Source: an uncultured Acetatifactor sp. (GTDB lineage: Bacteria; Bacillota; Clostridia; Lachnospirales; Lachnospiraceae). Taken from it: a DNA stretch of 40,079 nucleotides. A program made the translations under genes and the position numbers. Below are positions 25,047-33,102 of the stretch, piece after piece. The stretch covers positions 1 through 40,079 of the forward strand of contig CAJUIA010000035.1 of NCBI GenBank assembly GCA_910586485.1. The letters are read 5' to 3'. Under the pieces are notes generated by a model. It did no database searches. It was not told the origin of the DNA and saw only the letters and a program-made list of their open reading frames with translations. How positions within the stretch are numbered: the first letter of the stretch is position 1; each line of letters begins with the position of its first letter.

Positions 25047-25925
25047 TTACTCGATATTTTGAATCTGCTCCCGGACCTTTTCAATCTCCGTTTTCAGCTC
25101 TATGGCACGGTTGGATATTTCCAGATCATTTGATTTCGACAGGGTGGTATTTGCCTCTCTGTTCATCTCCTGGGCAATAAAATCCAGCTTGCGCCCGATG
25201 GAGCCGCCCTCCCGCAGGGCTTCCCTGGTAGTCTCGATATGGCTGCGAAGCCTTACAATCTCTTCGTCCACGCATATTTTATCCGCAAAAATCGTAACCT
25301 CCGTCAAAATCCGGCTCTCGTCCAGGGTATTGTCGCCCAAAAGCTCTTTTACCTTATCCTCCAGCCTGCGGCGGTATTCGGCTACCAGCTGCGGCGAACG
25401 CTCCGAAATGAAATCCACCAGCTCCAGCATACCGTCCAGCTTTTCCAGCAGATCTTCCTTTAAGCGCTCTCCCTCCGTGACCCGGCTCTCCACAAACATC
25501 CTTGCGGCACCCTCCACGGCCTTCTGCAGCTCCTTCCAAAGCTCTTCCTCATCCGCTCCCGCTTCTTCCATGGTAAAAACCTCCGGATATTTGGAGAGGG
25601 ACGAAACCCGTATATCATTGTCTAGCCCGAAATCCTCCGCCATCTGCTTCAGGTATAGCAGATACTCCTGCGCCACCTCTTTATTGTAACGCACCTTACA
25701 GGTATGCTCGGAAAGATCCTCATAGGTAATGAACACGTCCACCTTTCCTCTGGAAATATACCTTTTCAATTCGCTTCTGACAGCGGATTCAAAATAGTTC
25801 AGCGCCTTGGGTATTTTAATGTTGACATCCAGGTATCGGTGGTTTACAGCCTTGATCTCCACCGTAAACCTTCTGTTATTTTCCGCGACTTCACACCTGC
25901 CGAAGCCGGTCATACTCTTTATCAT
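25047..25925 (-). CDS. YicC/YloC-family endoribonuclease
   Basis: The family cleaves RNA endonucleolytically; Escherichia coli YicC acts on small RNAs. Recognised from MIKSMTGFGRCEVAENNRRFTVEIKAVNHRYLDV-like start (the first 20 residues alone are diagnostic) and the C-terminal block IGRKLDFIAQEMNREANTTLSKS, typical of the DUF1732 end. The ATG at 25925 has GGAGG six bases upstream and gives 292 residues, the family norm. A longer open frame to 26114 runs through the promoter and is not coding. It is the first gene of the yicC-remA-gmk-rpoZ operon. Confidence 0.92.
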   Translation of the reverse strand: MIKSMTGFGRCEVAENNRRFTVEIKAVNHRYLDVNIKIPKALNYFESAVRSELKRYISRGKVDVFITYEDLSEHTCKVRYNKEVAQEYLLYLKQMAEDFGLDNDIRVSSLSKYPEVFTMEEAGADEEELWKELQKAVEGAARMFVESRVTEGERLKEDLLEKLDGMLELVDFISERSPQLVAEYRRRLEDKVKELLGDNTLDESRILTEVTIFADKICVDEEIVRLRSHIETTREALREGGSIGRKLDFIAQEMNREANTTLSKSNDLEISNRAIELKTEIEKVREQIQNIE

Positions 25926-25982
25926 CCGCATCCTCCAAGTGGCGGCAGCCACTTTGCGCTTGTTTTTCTTCTGCACCTTTAC

Positions 25983-26011
25983 ATTATAGAATAAGTTTTG
26001 AAGCGCGTCAA
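25983..26011 (-). promoter_or_regulatory. Sigma-A promoter of the yicC operon
   Basis: On the minus strand TTGACG and a perfect TATAAT are separated by 17 bases. Transcription should start near 25976, about 50 bases before the yicC-family ATG. This is among the best promoter matches in the window. Confidence 0.8.
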
Positions 26012-26126
26012 GTATGGCTGAACACAGGGATTTCGTCCATTGCTTTTTCCGCCCAAATTTGTTAGACTTAAAAAATAAAAAAGGTCTCCCCGGCGGTACA
26101 GGCGCGGGCGGCAAAAGGAGAACATC

Positions 26127-27917
26127 ATGGCATTTGACGGCGTTACCATAGCAAATGTAGTAAGCGAATTAAAACGAGAGCTGACCGGCGGCCGGCTTTA
26201 CAAAATAGCCCAGCCGGAAGAAGACGAGCTGCTTTTAACCGTCAAGCAGCCGACGGGACAGCGAAAGCTCCTGCTTTCCGCCAGCGCTTCCCTGCCCCTG
26301 ATCTACCTGACTTCAAATAACAAGCCAAGCCCCATGACCGCCCCCAATTTCTGTATGCTCTTACGGAAGCATTTACAGAACGGGCGCATCACGGATATTT
26401 CCCAGCCGGGCTTAGAACGCATTGTCCGCTTTGAAATCGAGCATCTGGACGAAATGGGCGATCTGCGCAGGAAAACTCTGATTATCGAGATCATGGGCAA
26501 GCACAGTAATATTATCTTCTGCAATGACGACAACGTAATCATCGACAGTATCAAGCATATTTCCGCCGCCGTCAGCTCCGTTCGGGAGGTCCTGCCCGGA
26601 AAACCGTACTTTGTAGCCGGAGCCCAGGATAAGCTGGACGCCCTGACCGTAGATTATGATACCTTCAAACAGGCTCTTTCCGCCAAACCACAGCCTGCTT
26701 ACAAGGCCCTGTACGGCAGCCTTATGGGTATCTCCCCCGTCCTTGCCCAGGAGCTTTGTTTTGAAGCCGGAGTCGACGGAGAACGGCCCCCTGCAGCACT
26801 GGACGAAACGGCCTGGCAGGCGCTTTTCCAGGCCTTATCCCGCATGGTGAGCGCGGTCCGTGAGGAACGCTTTGCGCCCAACATTGCCTATCAGAACGGC
26901 AAGCCGGCAGAATTCTGCGCACTGCCGCTGACCATATACGGCTACCCCCTGACTCCGGGAGACATTCGTTCTTCTCTGGGCCAGAGCTTCGGCAGCCATA
27001 CTGTCCCCTACGACTCCATGTCCGCACTTTTGGAAGTCTATTATGCGGAAAAGGCCGCTCTCACCCGCATCCGTCAGAAATCCTCCGACCTGCGGCATAT
27101 CGTGCAGACGGCATTGGAGCGCAATGTCAAGAAATATGATCTGCAGCTGCGCCAGATACAGGATACCGAAAAGCGGGATACCTTCCGCGTCTACGGCGAG
27201 CTTTTAAATACCTACGGCTATCACGCCAGGCCGGGTGATCGGTCGTTGACGGCCTTAAATTACTATACCAACGAGGAAGTAACCATTCCTCTGGACCCCA
27301 CCCTCAGCGCCACGGAAAACGCCGTAAAATATTTTGAAAAATATAATAAGCTGAAGCGTACCTATGAGGCTCTCTCACAGTTGACCAAAGAGGTCAAGGC
27401 AGAGATCGACCACCTGGAGTCTGTCTCCAACTCCCTGGACATTGCCCTTTACGAGAGCGACCTTGTCCAGATCAAGGAAGAACTTACGGAGAGCGGCTAC
27501 ATCCGCCGGAAAGGCGGCACCGGGAAACAGAAAACCGTAAACAAGCCCCTTCACTACATCAGCAGTGACGGTTTTCATATGTATGTGGGAAAAAATAATT
27601 ATCAGAATGATGAGCTTACCTTTAAGACGGCCACCGGCAATGACTGGTGGTTCCATGCAAAAAAAATAGCCGGCTCCCATGTGATTGTACGCCTTGGCAG
27701 TGCGGATGAGCTGCCGGACCGTACCTTTGAGGAAGCGGCGCGCCTGGCCGCCTATTACTCAAAAGGGCGTGATCAGGAAAAAGTAGAGATTGACTATATC
27801 CAGAAAAAGCATGTGAAAAAGCCGGCGGGCGCAAAGCCCGGCTTCGTGGTCTACTATACCAACTTCTCCATGAGCATTGACAGTGACATCTCCGGGATTC
27901 AGCTTGTGTTGGACTAA
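26127..27917 (+). CDS. rqcH: RqcH, ribosome-associated quality control protein (NFACT family)
   Basis: Bacterial Rqc2 homologue that binds stalled 50S subunits and recruits alanyl-tRNA to add C-terminal alanine tails. It was formerly annotated as fibronectin-binding protein. The 596 residues show the NFACT-N domain from the start (FDGVTIANVVSELKREL), an acidic-Arg pair at residues 97-98 (Glu-Arg) where Bacillus RqcH has the Asp-Arg needed for function, a long coiled coil (about 300-440), and the NFACT-R domain (about 465-565; SSDGFHMYVGKNNYQND, WWFHAKKIAGSHVIV). AAAGGAG precedes the ATG. It is divergent from the yicC operon and convergent with recJ. Confidence 0.95.
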   Translation: MAFDGVTIANVVSELKRELTGGRLYKIAQPEEDELLLTVKQPTGQRKLLLSASASLPLIYLTSNNKPSPMTAPNFCMLLRKHLQNGRITDISQPGLERIVRFEIEHLDEMGDLRRKTLIIEIMGKHSNIIFCNDDNVIIDSIKHISAAVSSVREVLPGKPYFVAGAQDKLDALTVDYDTFKQALSAKPQPAYKALYGSLMGISPVLAQELCFEAGVDGERPPAALDETAWQALFQALSRMVSAVREERFAPNIAYQNGKPAEFCALPLTIYGYPLTPGDIRSSLGQSFGSHTVPYDSMSALLEVYYAEKAALTRIRQKSSDLRHIVQTALERNVKKYDLQLRQIQDTEKRDTFRVYGELLNTYGYHARPGDRSLTALNYYTNEEVTIPLDPTLSATENAVKYFEKYNKLKRTYEALSQLTKEVKAEIDHLESVSNSLDIALYESDLVQIKEELTESGYIRRKGGTGKQKTVNKPLHYISSDGFHMYVGKNNYQNDELTFKTATGNDWWFHAKKIAGSHVIVRLGSADELPDRTFEEAARLAAYYSKGRDQEKVEIDYIQKKHVKKPAGAKPGFVVYYTNFSMSIDSDISGIQLVLD

Positions 27918-27964
27918 ACCTGCGTCGGCTTAAGCTCCCTGTCGTAAGCCTCGTAATCGCAGGT
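27918..27964 (+). other. Nested hairpin after rqcH stop
   Basis: Directly after the stop codon an outer seven-base stem (ACCTGCG with CGCAGGT) encloses an inner six-base stem (GGCTTA with TAAGCC) with a 12-base loop. It precedes the true terminator and has no T tract. It may protect the 3' end or be chance. Confidence 0.4.
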
Positions 27965-27971
27965 CAGTATG

Positions 27972-28015
27972 AAAAAGCCTGTTTCTTGACTCTTTCGGTC
28001 ATGAAGCAGGCTTTT
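27972..28015. terminator. Bidirectional terminator between rqcH and recJ
   Basis: AAAAGCCTG-TTC-TGAC pairs with GTCA-GAA-CAGGCTTTT over 18 positions with two mismatches around the loop TCTTTCG. A-rich and T-rich flanks on both sides allow termination of both convergent transcripts. It is centred between the rqcH stop (27917) and the recJ stop (28024). Confidence 0.85.
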
Positions 28016-28023
28016 ACGTTTCC

Positions 28024-29877
28024 TCAGCAATAATGCTGCATAATATATTGTAATTCTTGTTTACCCTTATAGGTGTTTTTCCCCAGCTGATAGACCACGG
28101 AAATTTTCAGCCGGGCACGCCCTTCATACAGGGCCGCTTCACTTCCCGGACCATACTTTTCATCCACAAAGCTTCCGAAGCTTTCAAGGTCTCCAAAGTA
28201 AACCAGCTGCTTTCTGCTTCCCGACGGCGTCTGCACGGTATATCTGGCAAAGTTCTTTTTTGCTCCCATCCGATAGCCCGCAAGAAAAATCAAATCCTTC
28301 TCCGCAAACAGCGGACGGGGATTGCCGACGCCGAAGGGCTCCAGCAGCTCAAGCTCTTCTGCCAGTTTTTCAGAAGCATAGTCCAGCGGCATGGGCACAT
28401 CAATATGCACTCTGGCGGTAAAGTCTTCTTCCGTCAGGCGGCAGCGTTCGTTGATCTCTCTGCGGAAAGCCGCTATCAGTTCTTCCGCGCCGACTTTTCC
28501 GGTCAATGACGGCACTGCCACGGACGGTACTGCCATGGACGGCAATGCCATGGAGGGCCATGCCATGGAAAGTCCCGCCGCCATGGCATGGCCGCCGAAC
28601 TTTGTAAAAAAATGCTTTACCTCCGACATGGCATCATACATATGATACCCCTCAACGGAACGGCCAGAGCCCTTGATGCCTTCTTCCCCCAGGGTCAGGA
28701 TAAAGACCGGATGATTATACCTTTCCCGTATTCTCCCGGCAACGATTCCCGCCAGACTCTCATGAACCGAGGGCAAAAAGATCACCATCACCTTATCCTT
28801 TTCCATGTGATCTGCCGCAATATGACTTTCTGCCTCAGCTACCCCCCTTAAGGTCAATGCCTTACGACTGTCATTCATCTCCTTCAGCTCCCCGGCCAGC
28901 ACAAAGGCCTCCGCCTTCGACCGGCTCTGCAAAAGCTCCAGGGCCCGTCTGGCAGTATCCAGCCGGCCGGTGGCATTCAGGCAGGGACCTATGACAAAGC
29001 CAAGATGATACGCGCTCAAGCTCTTCATTTCCAGTTGATTAACCTCTATCAATGCTCGAAGCCCCTGATTTACGGAATTCCGAAGACGTTTCAGCCCTTC
29101 CCTCACCAGAATCCGATTTTCATCCCGTAATTCCATCACGTCACAGACCGTGGAAAGGGCGGCAAACTCCAGCATTTCCTCCAGTATTCCCTCCAGAGCA
29201 GGATTGCCCGTCCGCTCTGCCAGCGCCTGTATCAGCTTATAAGCCACCACGCCGCCGCAAATGCCCGGAAAAGGATACCCGCACTGCTTTTGCTTGGGAT
29301 CAATCACGGCCAGGGCCGGTGGCAGCAGCTCCTCCTTCACCATTTTTCCATCCTCGGCCGTTATCAGCCGAAAAGGCACCTCGTGATGATCCGTAACAAT
29401 CACCCGGATCCCATAAGAAGCCGCCAGCCGGATCTGATCCGCCGCCGCAATACCGTTGTCACAGGTAACGATCAGCTCCACCCCGTCCCGCCTGGCTTCC
29501 TCAATCAGCTCATCGTTTAAGCCATAGCCGTCATGAATCCGGTGCGGAATCACCGTATCTACCTTTGCACCCAGCATCTGAAAACCCTTTGTCAATATAT
29601 AGGCAGAGCAGATGCCGTCCACATCATAATCGCCGATGACGCGCATAAATGTCCCCTGTCCGGCCGCTTCCGTTATAAGGTCTGCCGCCTTCTCCATATC
29701 CTTCATCAGCCATGGCGAATAACAATCTTCCAGACCTCCGTAAAGAAATTTCTCCACCTGTGCTTCCTCTGTCAGATCTCGATTGCGCAGGATTCTTGCC
29801 AGCACAGGGCTGATTTCAAATTCCGCTGCCCATTTGTCAAAGTCCGCTTTTTTTGCCGCCACAAACCATTTTTCCAT
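28024..29877 (-). CDS. recJ: Single-stranded-DNA-specific exonuclease RecJ
   Basis: A 5'-3' exonuclease for DNA repair and recombination. The DHH phosphoesterase motifs are complete: DYDVDG (83-88), CDNG (139-142) and DHH (163-165). The DHHA1 motif FGGHAMAAGLS is near 425-435. An OB-fold follows to the C terminus. At 617 residues it is longer than usual, partly because about 20 residues right after GGHAMAAGLS are a five-residue tandem repeat (SMAWP, SMALP, SMAVP, SVAVP) encoded by four 15-base units. GGGAGAGG precedes the ATG at 29877. It converges on rqcH and probably stands alone. Confidence 0.94.
   Translation of the reverse strand: MEKWFVAAKKADFDKWAAEFEISPVLARILRNRDLTEEAQVEKFLYGGLEDCYSPWLMKDMEKAADLITEAAGQGTFMRVIGDYDVDGICSAYILTKGFQMLGAKVDTVIPHRIHDGYGLNDELIEEARRDGVELIVTCDNGIAAADQIRLAASYGIRVIVTDHHEVPFRLITAEDGKMVKEELLPPALAVIDPKQKQCGYPFPGICGGVVAYKLIQALAERTGNPALEGILEEMLEFAALSTVCDVMELRDENRILVREGLKRLRNSVNQGLRALIEVNQLEMKSLSAYHLGFVIGPCLNATGRLDTARRALELLQSRSKAEAFVLAGELKEMNDSRKALTLRGVAEAESHIAADHMEKDKVMVIFLPSVHESLAGIVAGRIRERYNHPVFILTLGEEGIKGSGRSVEGYHMYDAMSEVKHFFTKFGGHAMAAGLSMAWPSMALPSMAVPSVAVPSLTGKVGAEELIAAFRREINERCRLTEEDFTARVHIDVPMPLDYASEKLAEELELLEPFGVGNPRPLFAEKDLIFLAGYRMGAKKNFARYTVQTPSGSRKQLVYFGDLESFGSFVDEKYGPGSEAALYEGRARLKISVVYQLGKNTYKGKQELQYIMQHYC
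28508..28567 (-). repeat. Four 15-base tandem units inside recJ
   Basis: Units begin at 28508, 28523, 28538 and 28553, each like GACGGCAATGCCATG on the plus strand, with one to three differences. They are in frame and code for the proline-containing repeat in RecJ. Replication slippage is the likely origin. Confidence 0.85.
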
Positions 29878-30227
29878 CTGCCTCTCCCATCATCCTGCGG
29901 TAACCTTAAAGAAATATACAATCCCATAGAACTAAAGTTCCTGGAATTAAAGTTCCTGGAAGACTTACAGGGGCGTATTTCCATACGCCCCTCAAGTATA
30001 CCGGTCTCATTGAACTGTTTTACTGCATAAAGACACAAAGATAAAGAACTCCTGACACACATACATCACGGCTGCAGGACACGCCCTTCATAAGAAAATA
30101 GAGGAAAATCAAGAAGCAGGTACGGAAAACAGGCAGGACAACGGACCTTGAACAGAAAACAAATAGCCAATTAGTACAATATGATATTATCACACCTATC
30201 GACAAAAATCAACAGTTTTCGACAAAA
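29878..30227. other. Spacer upstream of recJ with hairpin, tandem repeat and Spo0A-like boxes
   Basis: No gene is supported in these 350 bases. It holds a 15-base-period duplication of TAAAGTTCCTGGAA (29933 and 29948), a perfect ten-base-pair hairpin AGGGGCGTAT/ATACGCCCCT with a four-base loop (29969-29992) lacking a T tract, and near its right end two boxes like those bound by Spo0A. A 61-codon hydrophobic minus-strand frame (30020-30205) starts with TTG and has no ribosome-binding site, so I do not call it. Confidence 0.5.
30198..30224 (-). promoter_or_regulatory. Two Spo0A-like boxes upstream of recJ
   Basis: On the minus strand TGTCGAA (30218-30224) matches the Spo0A box exactly, and TGTCGAT (30198-30204) matches at six of seven positions, 20 bases apart (about two helical turns). 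The proximal box overlaps a possible -35 (TTGTCG) with TATTGT 18 bases on. Function is unproven, and the site is about 320 bases from recJ. Confidence 0.35.
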
Positions 30228-32513
30228 TCATCTGTTAAAATACTTTTTTTCAAAATCCTCCACTGTCATTGGCCTGGCAAAATAGTAGCCCTGGAAAATA
30301 TCGCAGCCAATCTCCGTCAAAAAGTCCACCTGCTCTTTTGTTTCCACTCCCTCCGTAATCACTTCCATGCCAAGCTGCCTGGACAGAGCAATCATCATTT
30401 TAAGAATTGTCCTGCTGCGCTCTTCATGATCCGTCTGCCTTAAGAAGCCCATATCTATCTTTAACGTGTTTACCGGCATATCCTTAAGCATGTTAAGAGA
30501 AGAATATCCGCTTCCGAAATCATCCATCTCCACATAAAAGCCATATTCCTGCAAACGCTGGATCAGCACCAGCTGTTTGTCAAAATCACTCATGATGGCG
30601 CTTTCCGTGATCTCAAGCCGCAGGTTGCGCGGACTGATTTCATATTTTTCCACAAGTCCTGTAAATACCTTGTATATATCCGCAAAATAAAAATCCTTGG
30701 GTGAAATATTTACGGAAATATGGTAATTTGTAAGTTCTCTGTCCTTCCATTCCCGCAGCTTTTTACAGGCCAATTCCCATATATACATGTCCAGCCTGCA
30801 GATCAGCCCTGTATTTTCCAAAATCCCGATAAATTCACCGGGCGGAACCAGTCCCCGCTCCGGATGAATCCAGCGCACCAGCGCCTCCCCGCCCAAAATC
30901 TTCCCTCTCACGGAAACCTGGGGTTGAATATAGAAGCAGAACTGACCGTCCTCAAGAGCCGTGCCAAACTCTCCCGTCACCTTCTGCTCGCTCACGCTGC
31001 TCTCCCTGATTCCGTCATCGTAATGTGCTATCACATCCGTAAGGCTGGACTTAATGGTCTTGATGGCCATATAGGCTCGGTCACACATAACCGAGACCGC
31101 TATATCCCGATCCACAATGTCATAAACGCCTATATGCAGACAGATACGGTAAGTTGACGTGCCGCTCTTTTCCCCGATCCGCCTGATCTCAGCGGCAAAA
31201 ACCTCCGGTTGAAAGCGCTCCCTGGGCATACAGATGGCAAACCGATCCCCCGAAAGCCTGCCGTAAATCGAACCTGTGCCTGCAAGGCGCTTCAGGGTAT
31301 TTGCTATGTTCAGCAGCAGCTCATCGCCCACATTGATTCCAAAAATATCATTTACCAGCTTAAAATTCTTTATATCCGAGCATACCATGCAATAAGTGCC
31401 CGGCTCCGCCTTCCTCACTGCCTCCGTAACCACATCATAAAAATGCTCTCTGTTATAAATTCCCGTAAGCCGGTCATGGGTAGCCCGGAAGCGTTCTGCC
31501 GCCAGCTTCTCCACCTCCACCGTCTCATCGTGCATTTTGAAAAAGCAGCCCACAAAATTTTCGTCCCTGTCGCACAGCCGCTTGAAGCTCACGTCATAAT
31601 ACCGCTTGACGGCATTTATCTCCCTGATCTCCTTCCATTCCGAATCCTCCGCCTGGGAAAGCGTTCTTCCGTTCATCCATTCCTTATAATAGTCCTCAAA
31701 GGGCTCTCCACTCTCGGCCTTAAAAAAGCCGTACGCCACTGAGTTGGCATAAACACAGTTACCTTCAATGTCAAAGCATATCACACTGTCGTCCATGTTT
31801 TTGATGCTGGAAGACAATAATCCCTCCACCAGGCCCTGGGGAACATATATCACATTAAAATAGTAGATCGCCACCGCCATGATTCCGTAGGAAAGCACTG
31901 AAAAATCTATCTCCAGCCCCATCACAAGATAAGCTATATTTGCGGCAATAATGACCAACAGACTGAGCAGAGTAAGCCAGAACTTTTTCCGATACATCTG
32001 CGGAGACTTCCCTATTTTTACCACTAACGGAAATACGATCAACACCACCATCCCATAAATGATGAGCCTGTGGAAATTGTAAAGTCCTCCCCGCTCTGCA
32101 ATACCGTAAAAGAAAGTACCTGCATCCTCTATCAGACCGCAGCGGAAAATAAATACCCTGTCCGTAAAGACGTTCAGCAGCATCAGTACGCCGTCCACCC
32201 CTGTTACAAAATAGAGAACCGCCTTCTGCGCTCCCCGTATCTCATAGATGCCGGTGTACTTCAAGGCATAAAACAGCATACAGATCAGCAGTACATCCGA
32301 AACCACGTAATATACCGCATACATAAACTCCGCCGGCAGCCGTTCCGGCGCAAGCAGCGCCCCTGCGTATGCTGCCATTGTGCTGGGAGCCGCAATCATT
32401 ATGTACCGTATGGCTTTTGTCAATGGCCTTTTATCCCGTCTGCCGATGATACAGCTGCAAATGAAGATTGCTGCGGCAAAGATCAACAGAAGCGTCGTAT
32501 ATACGTATCTCAT
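30228..32513 (-). CDS. Membrane-bound cyclic-di-GMP phosphodiesterase (7TM-PAS-degenerate GGDEF-EAL)
   Basis: Predicted to break down the second messenger cyclic-di-GMP. Residues 1-225 hold about seven membrane helices, like the N-terminal 7TM sensor of histidine kinases. A PAS-like domain follows (about 235-330), then a GGDEF domain (about 340-500) whose signature reads SGDRF (421-425), so cyclase activity is probably lost. The EAL domain (about 512-755) keeps its catalytic set: EAL (543-545), Asn602, EITE with Glu634, DDFGSGYSS (664-672), Lys685 and EGVE (721-724). AGAGGATGAGCC precedes the ATG at 32513. It is monocistronic, with its own promoter. Confidence 0.9.
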   Translation of the reverse strand: MRYVYTTLLLIFAAAIFICSCIIGRRDKRPLTKAIRYIMIAAPSTMAAYAGALLAPERLPAEFMYAVYYVVSDVLLICMLFYALKYTGIYEIRGAQKAVLYFVTGVDGVLMLLNVFTDRVFIFRCGLIEDAGTFFYGIAERGGLYNFHRLIIYGMVVLIVFPLVVKIGKSPQMYRKKFWLTLLSLLVIIAANIAYLVMGLEIDFSVLSYGIMAVAIYYFNVIYVPQGLVEGLLSSSIKNMDDSVICFDIEGNCVYANSVAYGFFKAESGEPFEDYYKEWMNGRTLSQAEDSEWKEIREINAVKRYYDVSFKRLCDRDENFVGCFFKMHDETVEVEKLAAERFRATHDRLTGIYNREHFYDVVTEAVRKAEPGTYCMVCSDIKNFKLVNDIFGINVGDELLLNIANTLKRLAGTGSIYGRLSGDRFAICMPRERFQPEVFAAEIRRIGEKSGTSTYRICLHIGVYDIVDRDIAVSVMCDRAYMAIKTIKSSLTDVIAHYDDGIRESSVSEQKVTGEFGTALEDGQFCFYIQPQVSVRGKILGGEALVRWIHPERGLVPPGEFIGILENTGLICRLDMYIWELACKKLREWKDRELTNYHISVNISPKDFYFADIYKVFTGLVEKYEISPRNLRLEITESAIMSDFDKQLVLIQRLQEYGFYVEMDDFGSGYSSLNMLKDMPVNTLKIDMGFLRQTDHEERSRTILKMMIALSRQLGMEVITEGVETKEQVDFLTEIGCDIFQGYYFARPMTVEDFEKKYFNR

Positions 32514-32553
32514 GGCTCATCCTCTGTAATTCCCATATTTTAAAACCATGGAC

Positions 32554-32583
32554 ATAATACCAAAATCTCATTTGGTTTGTCAA
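32554..32583 (-). promoter_or_regulatory. Promoter of the EAL-domain gene with possible operator
   Basis: On the minus strand TTGACA and TATTAT are 18 bases apart, about 40 bases before the ATG. The spacer holds a perfect inverted repeat ACCAAA-6-TTTGGT (32559-32576). The plus-strand string TCTCATTTGG within it (32566-32575) recurs at 32607-32616, exactly 41 bases away, suggesting a regulator site on one DNA face. Confidence 0.65.
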
Positions 32584-32732
32584 TACGGTGAACCATCGGC
32601 CCTCATTCTCATTTGGATACCCTTTGGCTTGAGACGCGACCGGCACCGTCTTCTTATATTACTTGTTATGTCTGATAATTCTTATTTTTACTTTGTATTT
32701 TTTATTTATTTTATTTTTTTTACAAAAATGTA

Positions 32733-32761
32733 TTGACAAATTGAGAGATGTGACCTATACT
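32733..32761 (+). promoter_or_regulatory. Strong plus-strand promoter without a downstream gene
   Basis: TTGACA and TATACT are separated by exactly 17 bases, a near-consensus sigma-A promoter in a T-rich context. It points into a region with no plus-strand gene; the next genes on the right are all on the minus strand. Confidence 0.75.
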
Positions 32762-32767
32762 AATCTC

Positions 32768-33102
32768 AACAGAAGAGATCAGACACAAAAATTCTTCCAT
32801 ACAACTGAATAAAGAAAAAGCCATAAATAAAGAAAAAAGCGATTAAAAACAAATGTGCAAGTACACAAATCAAGGTAGCGAATTCTCTGACAACGATCAG
32901 GACGTTACAGTACCCGGTACAAAATAAGTGGAAATGCACGGGATGAAAATGGAAGAAGAAAAGGAACCGCAAAACGAGTTGTAAAAAGAAAGGAACGGCT
33001 TCAAAAGGAAACAGACGAAAAAGGAGGTAAGGTCCATTGGATCAGGAGGTTTGAAAGGGCGTATCAATCGAATGATGGATACGCCCTTTCTCATATACTT
33101 TT
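32768..33102 (+). ncRNA. Candidate noncoding RNA of about 330 bases
   Basis: The stretch from the predicted start site near 32768 to the hairpin ending at 33090 has promoter and terminator but no good open frame. It begins with a small hairpin (ATCTC with GAGAT), contains others (CTGA-loop-TCAG near 32887; GTACC with GGTAC near 32909), and is rich in A and G. AAGGAA/AAGGAGG, similar to ribosome-binding sites, occurs four times (32961, 32990, 33005, 33021). I do not recognise it as 6S, tmRNA, RNase P or a known riboswitch. A 13-codon frame (32943-32984) inside it could be translated. Confidence 0.45.
33053..33090 (+). terminator. Hairpin ending the candidate RNA
   Basis: A perfect 13-base-pair stem, GAAAGGGCGTATC with GATACGCCCTTTC, with a 12-base loop. 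The following sequence TCATATACTTTT is only moderately T-rich. On the minus strand it lies about 55 bases after the M48 stop and may also stop that transcript. Its core GGGCGTAT recurs in the hairpin at 29969-29992. Confidence 0.6.

Noticed and set aside
25926..26114. N-terminal extension of the YicC-family protein
   Set aside because: The open frame continues upstream of 25925, but it runs through the TTGACG-17-TATAAT promoter and the family begins at MIKSMTGFG, which has a good Shine-Dalgarno.
28508..28567. Tandem repeats in recJ as a CRISPR array
   Set aside because: Units are 15 bases with no spacers and remain in frame within a conserved gene, so they are a coding expansion.
30020..30205. 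61-codon hydrophobic minus-strand frame between the EAL gene and recJ
   Set aside because: TTG start without a ribosome-binding site, Cys/Phe-rich composition typical of a chance frame in this spacer, and overlap with the Spo0A-like boxes.
32768..33102. Candidate RNA as 6S RNA, tmRNA or RNase P RNA
   Set aside because: There is no long rod-like stem with a central bubble, no tRNA-like ends and no recognisable RNase P core; the sequence is A/G-rich with only short hairpins.
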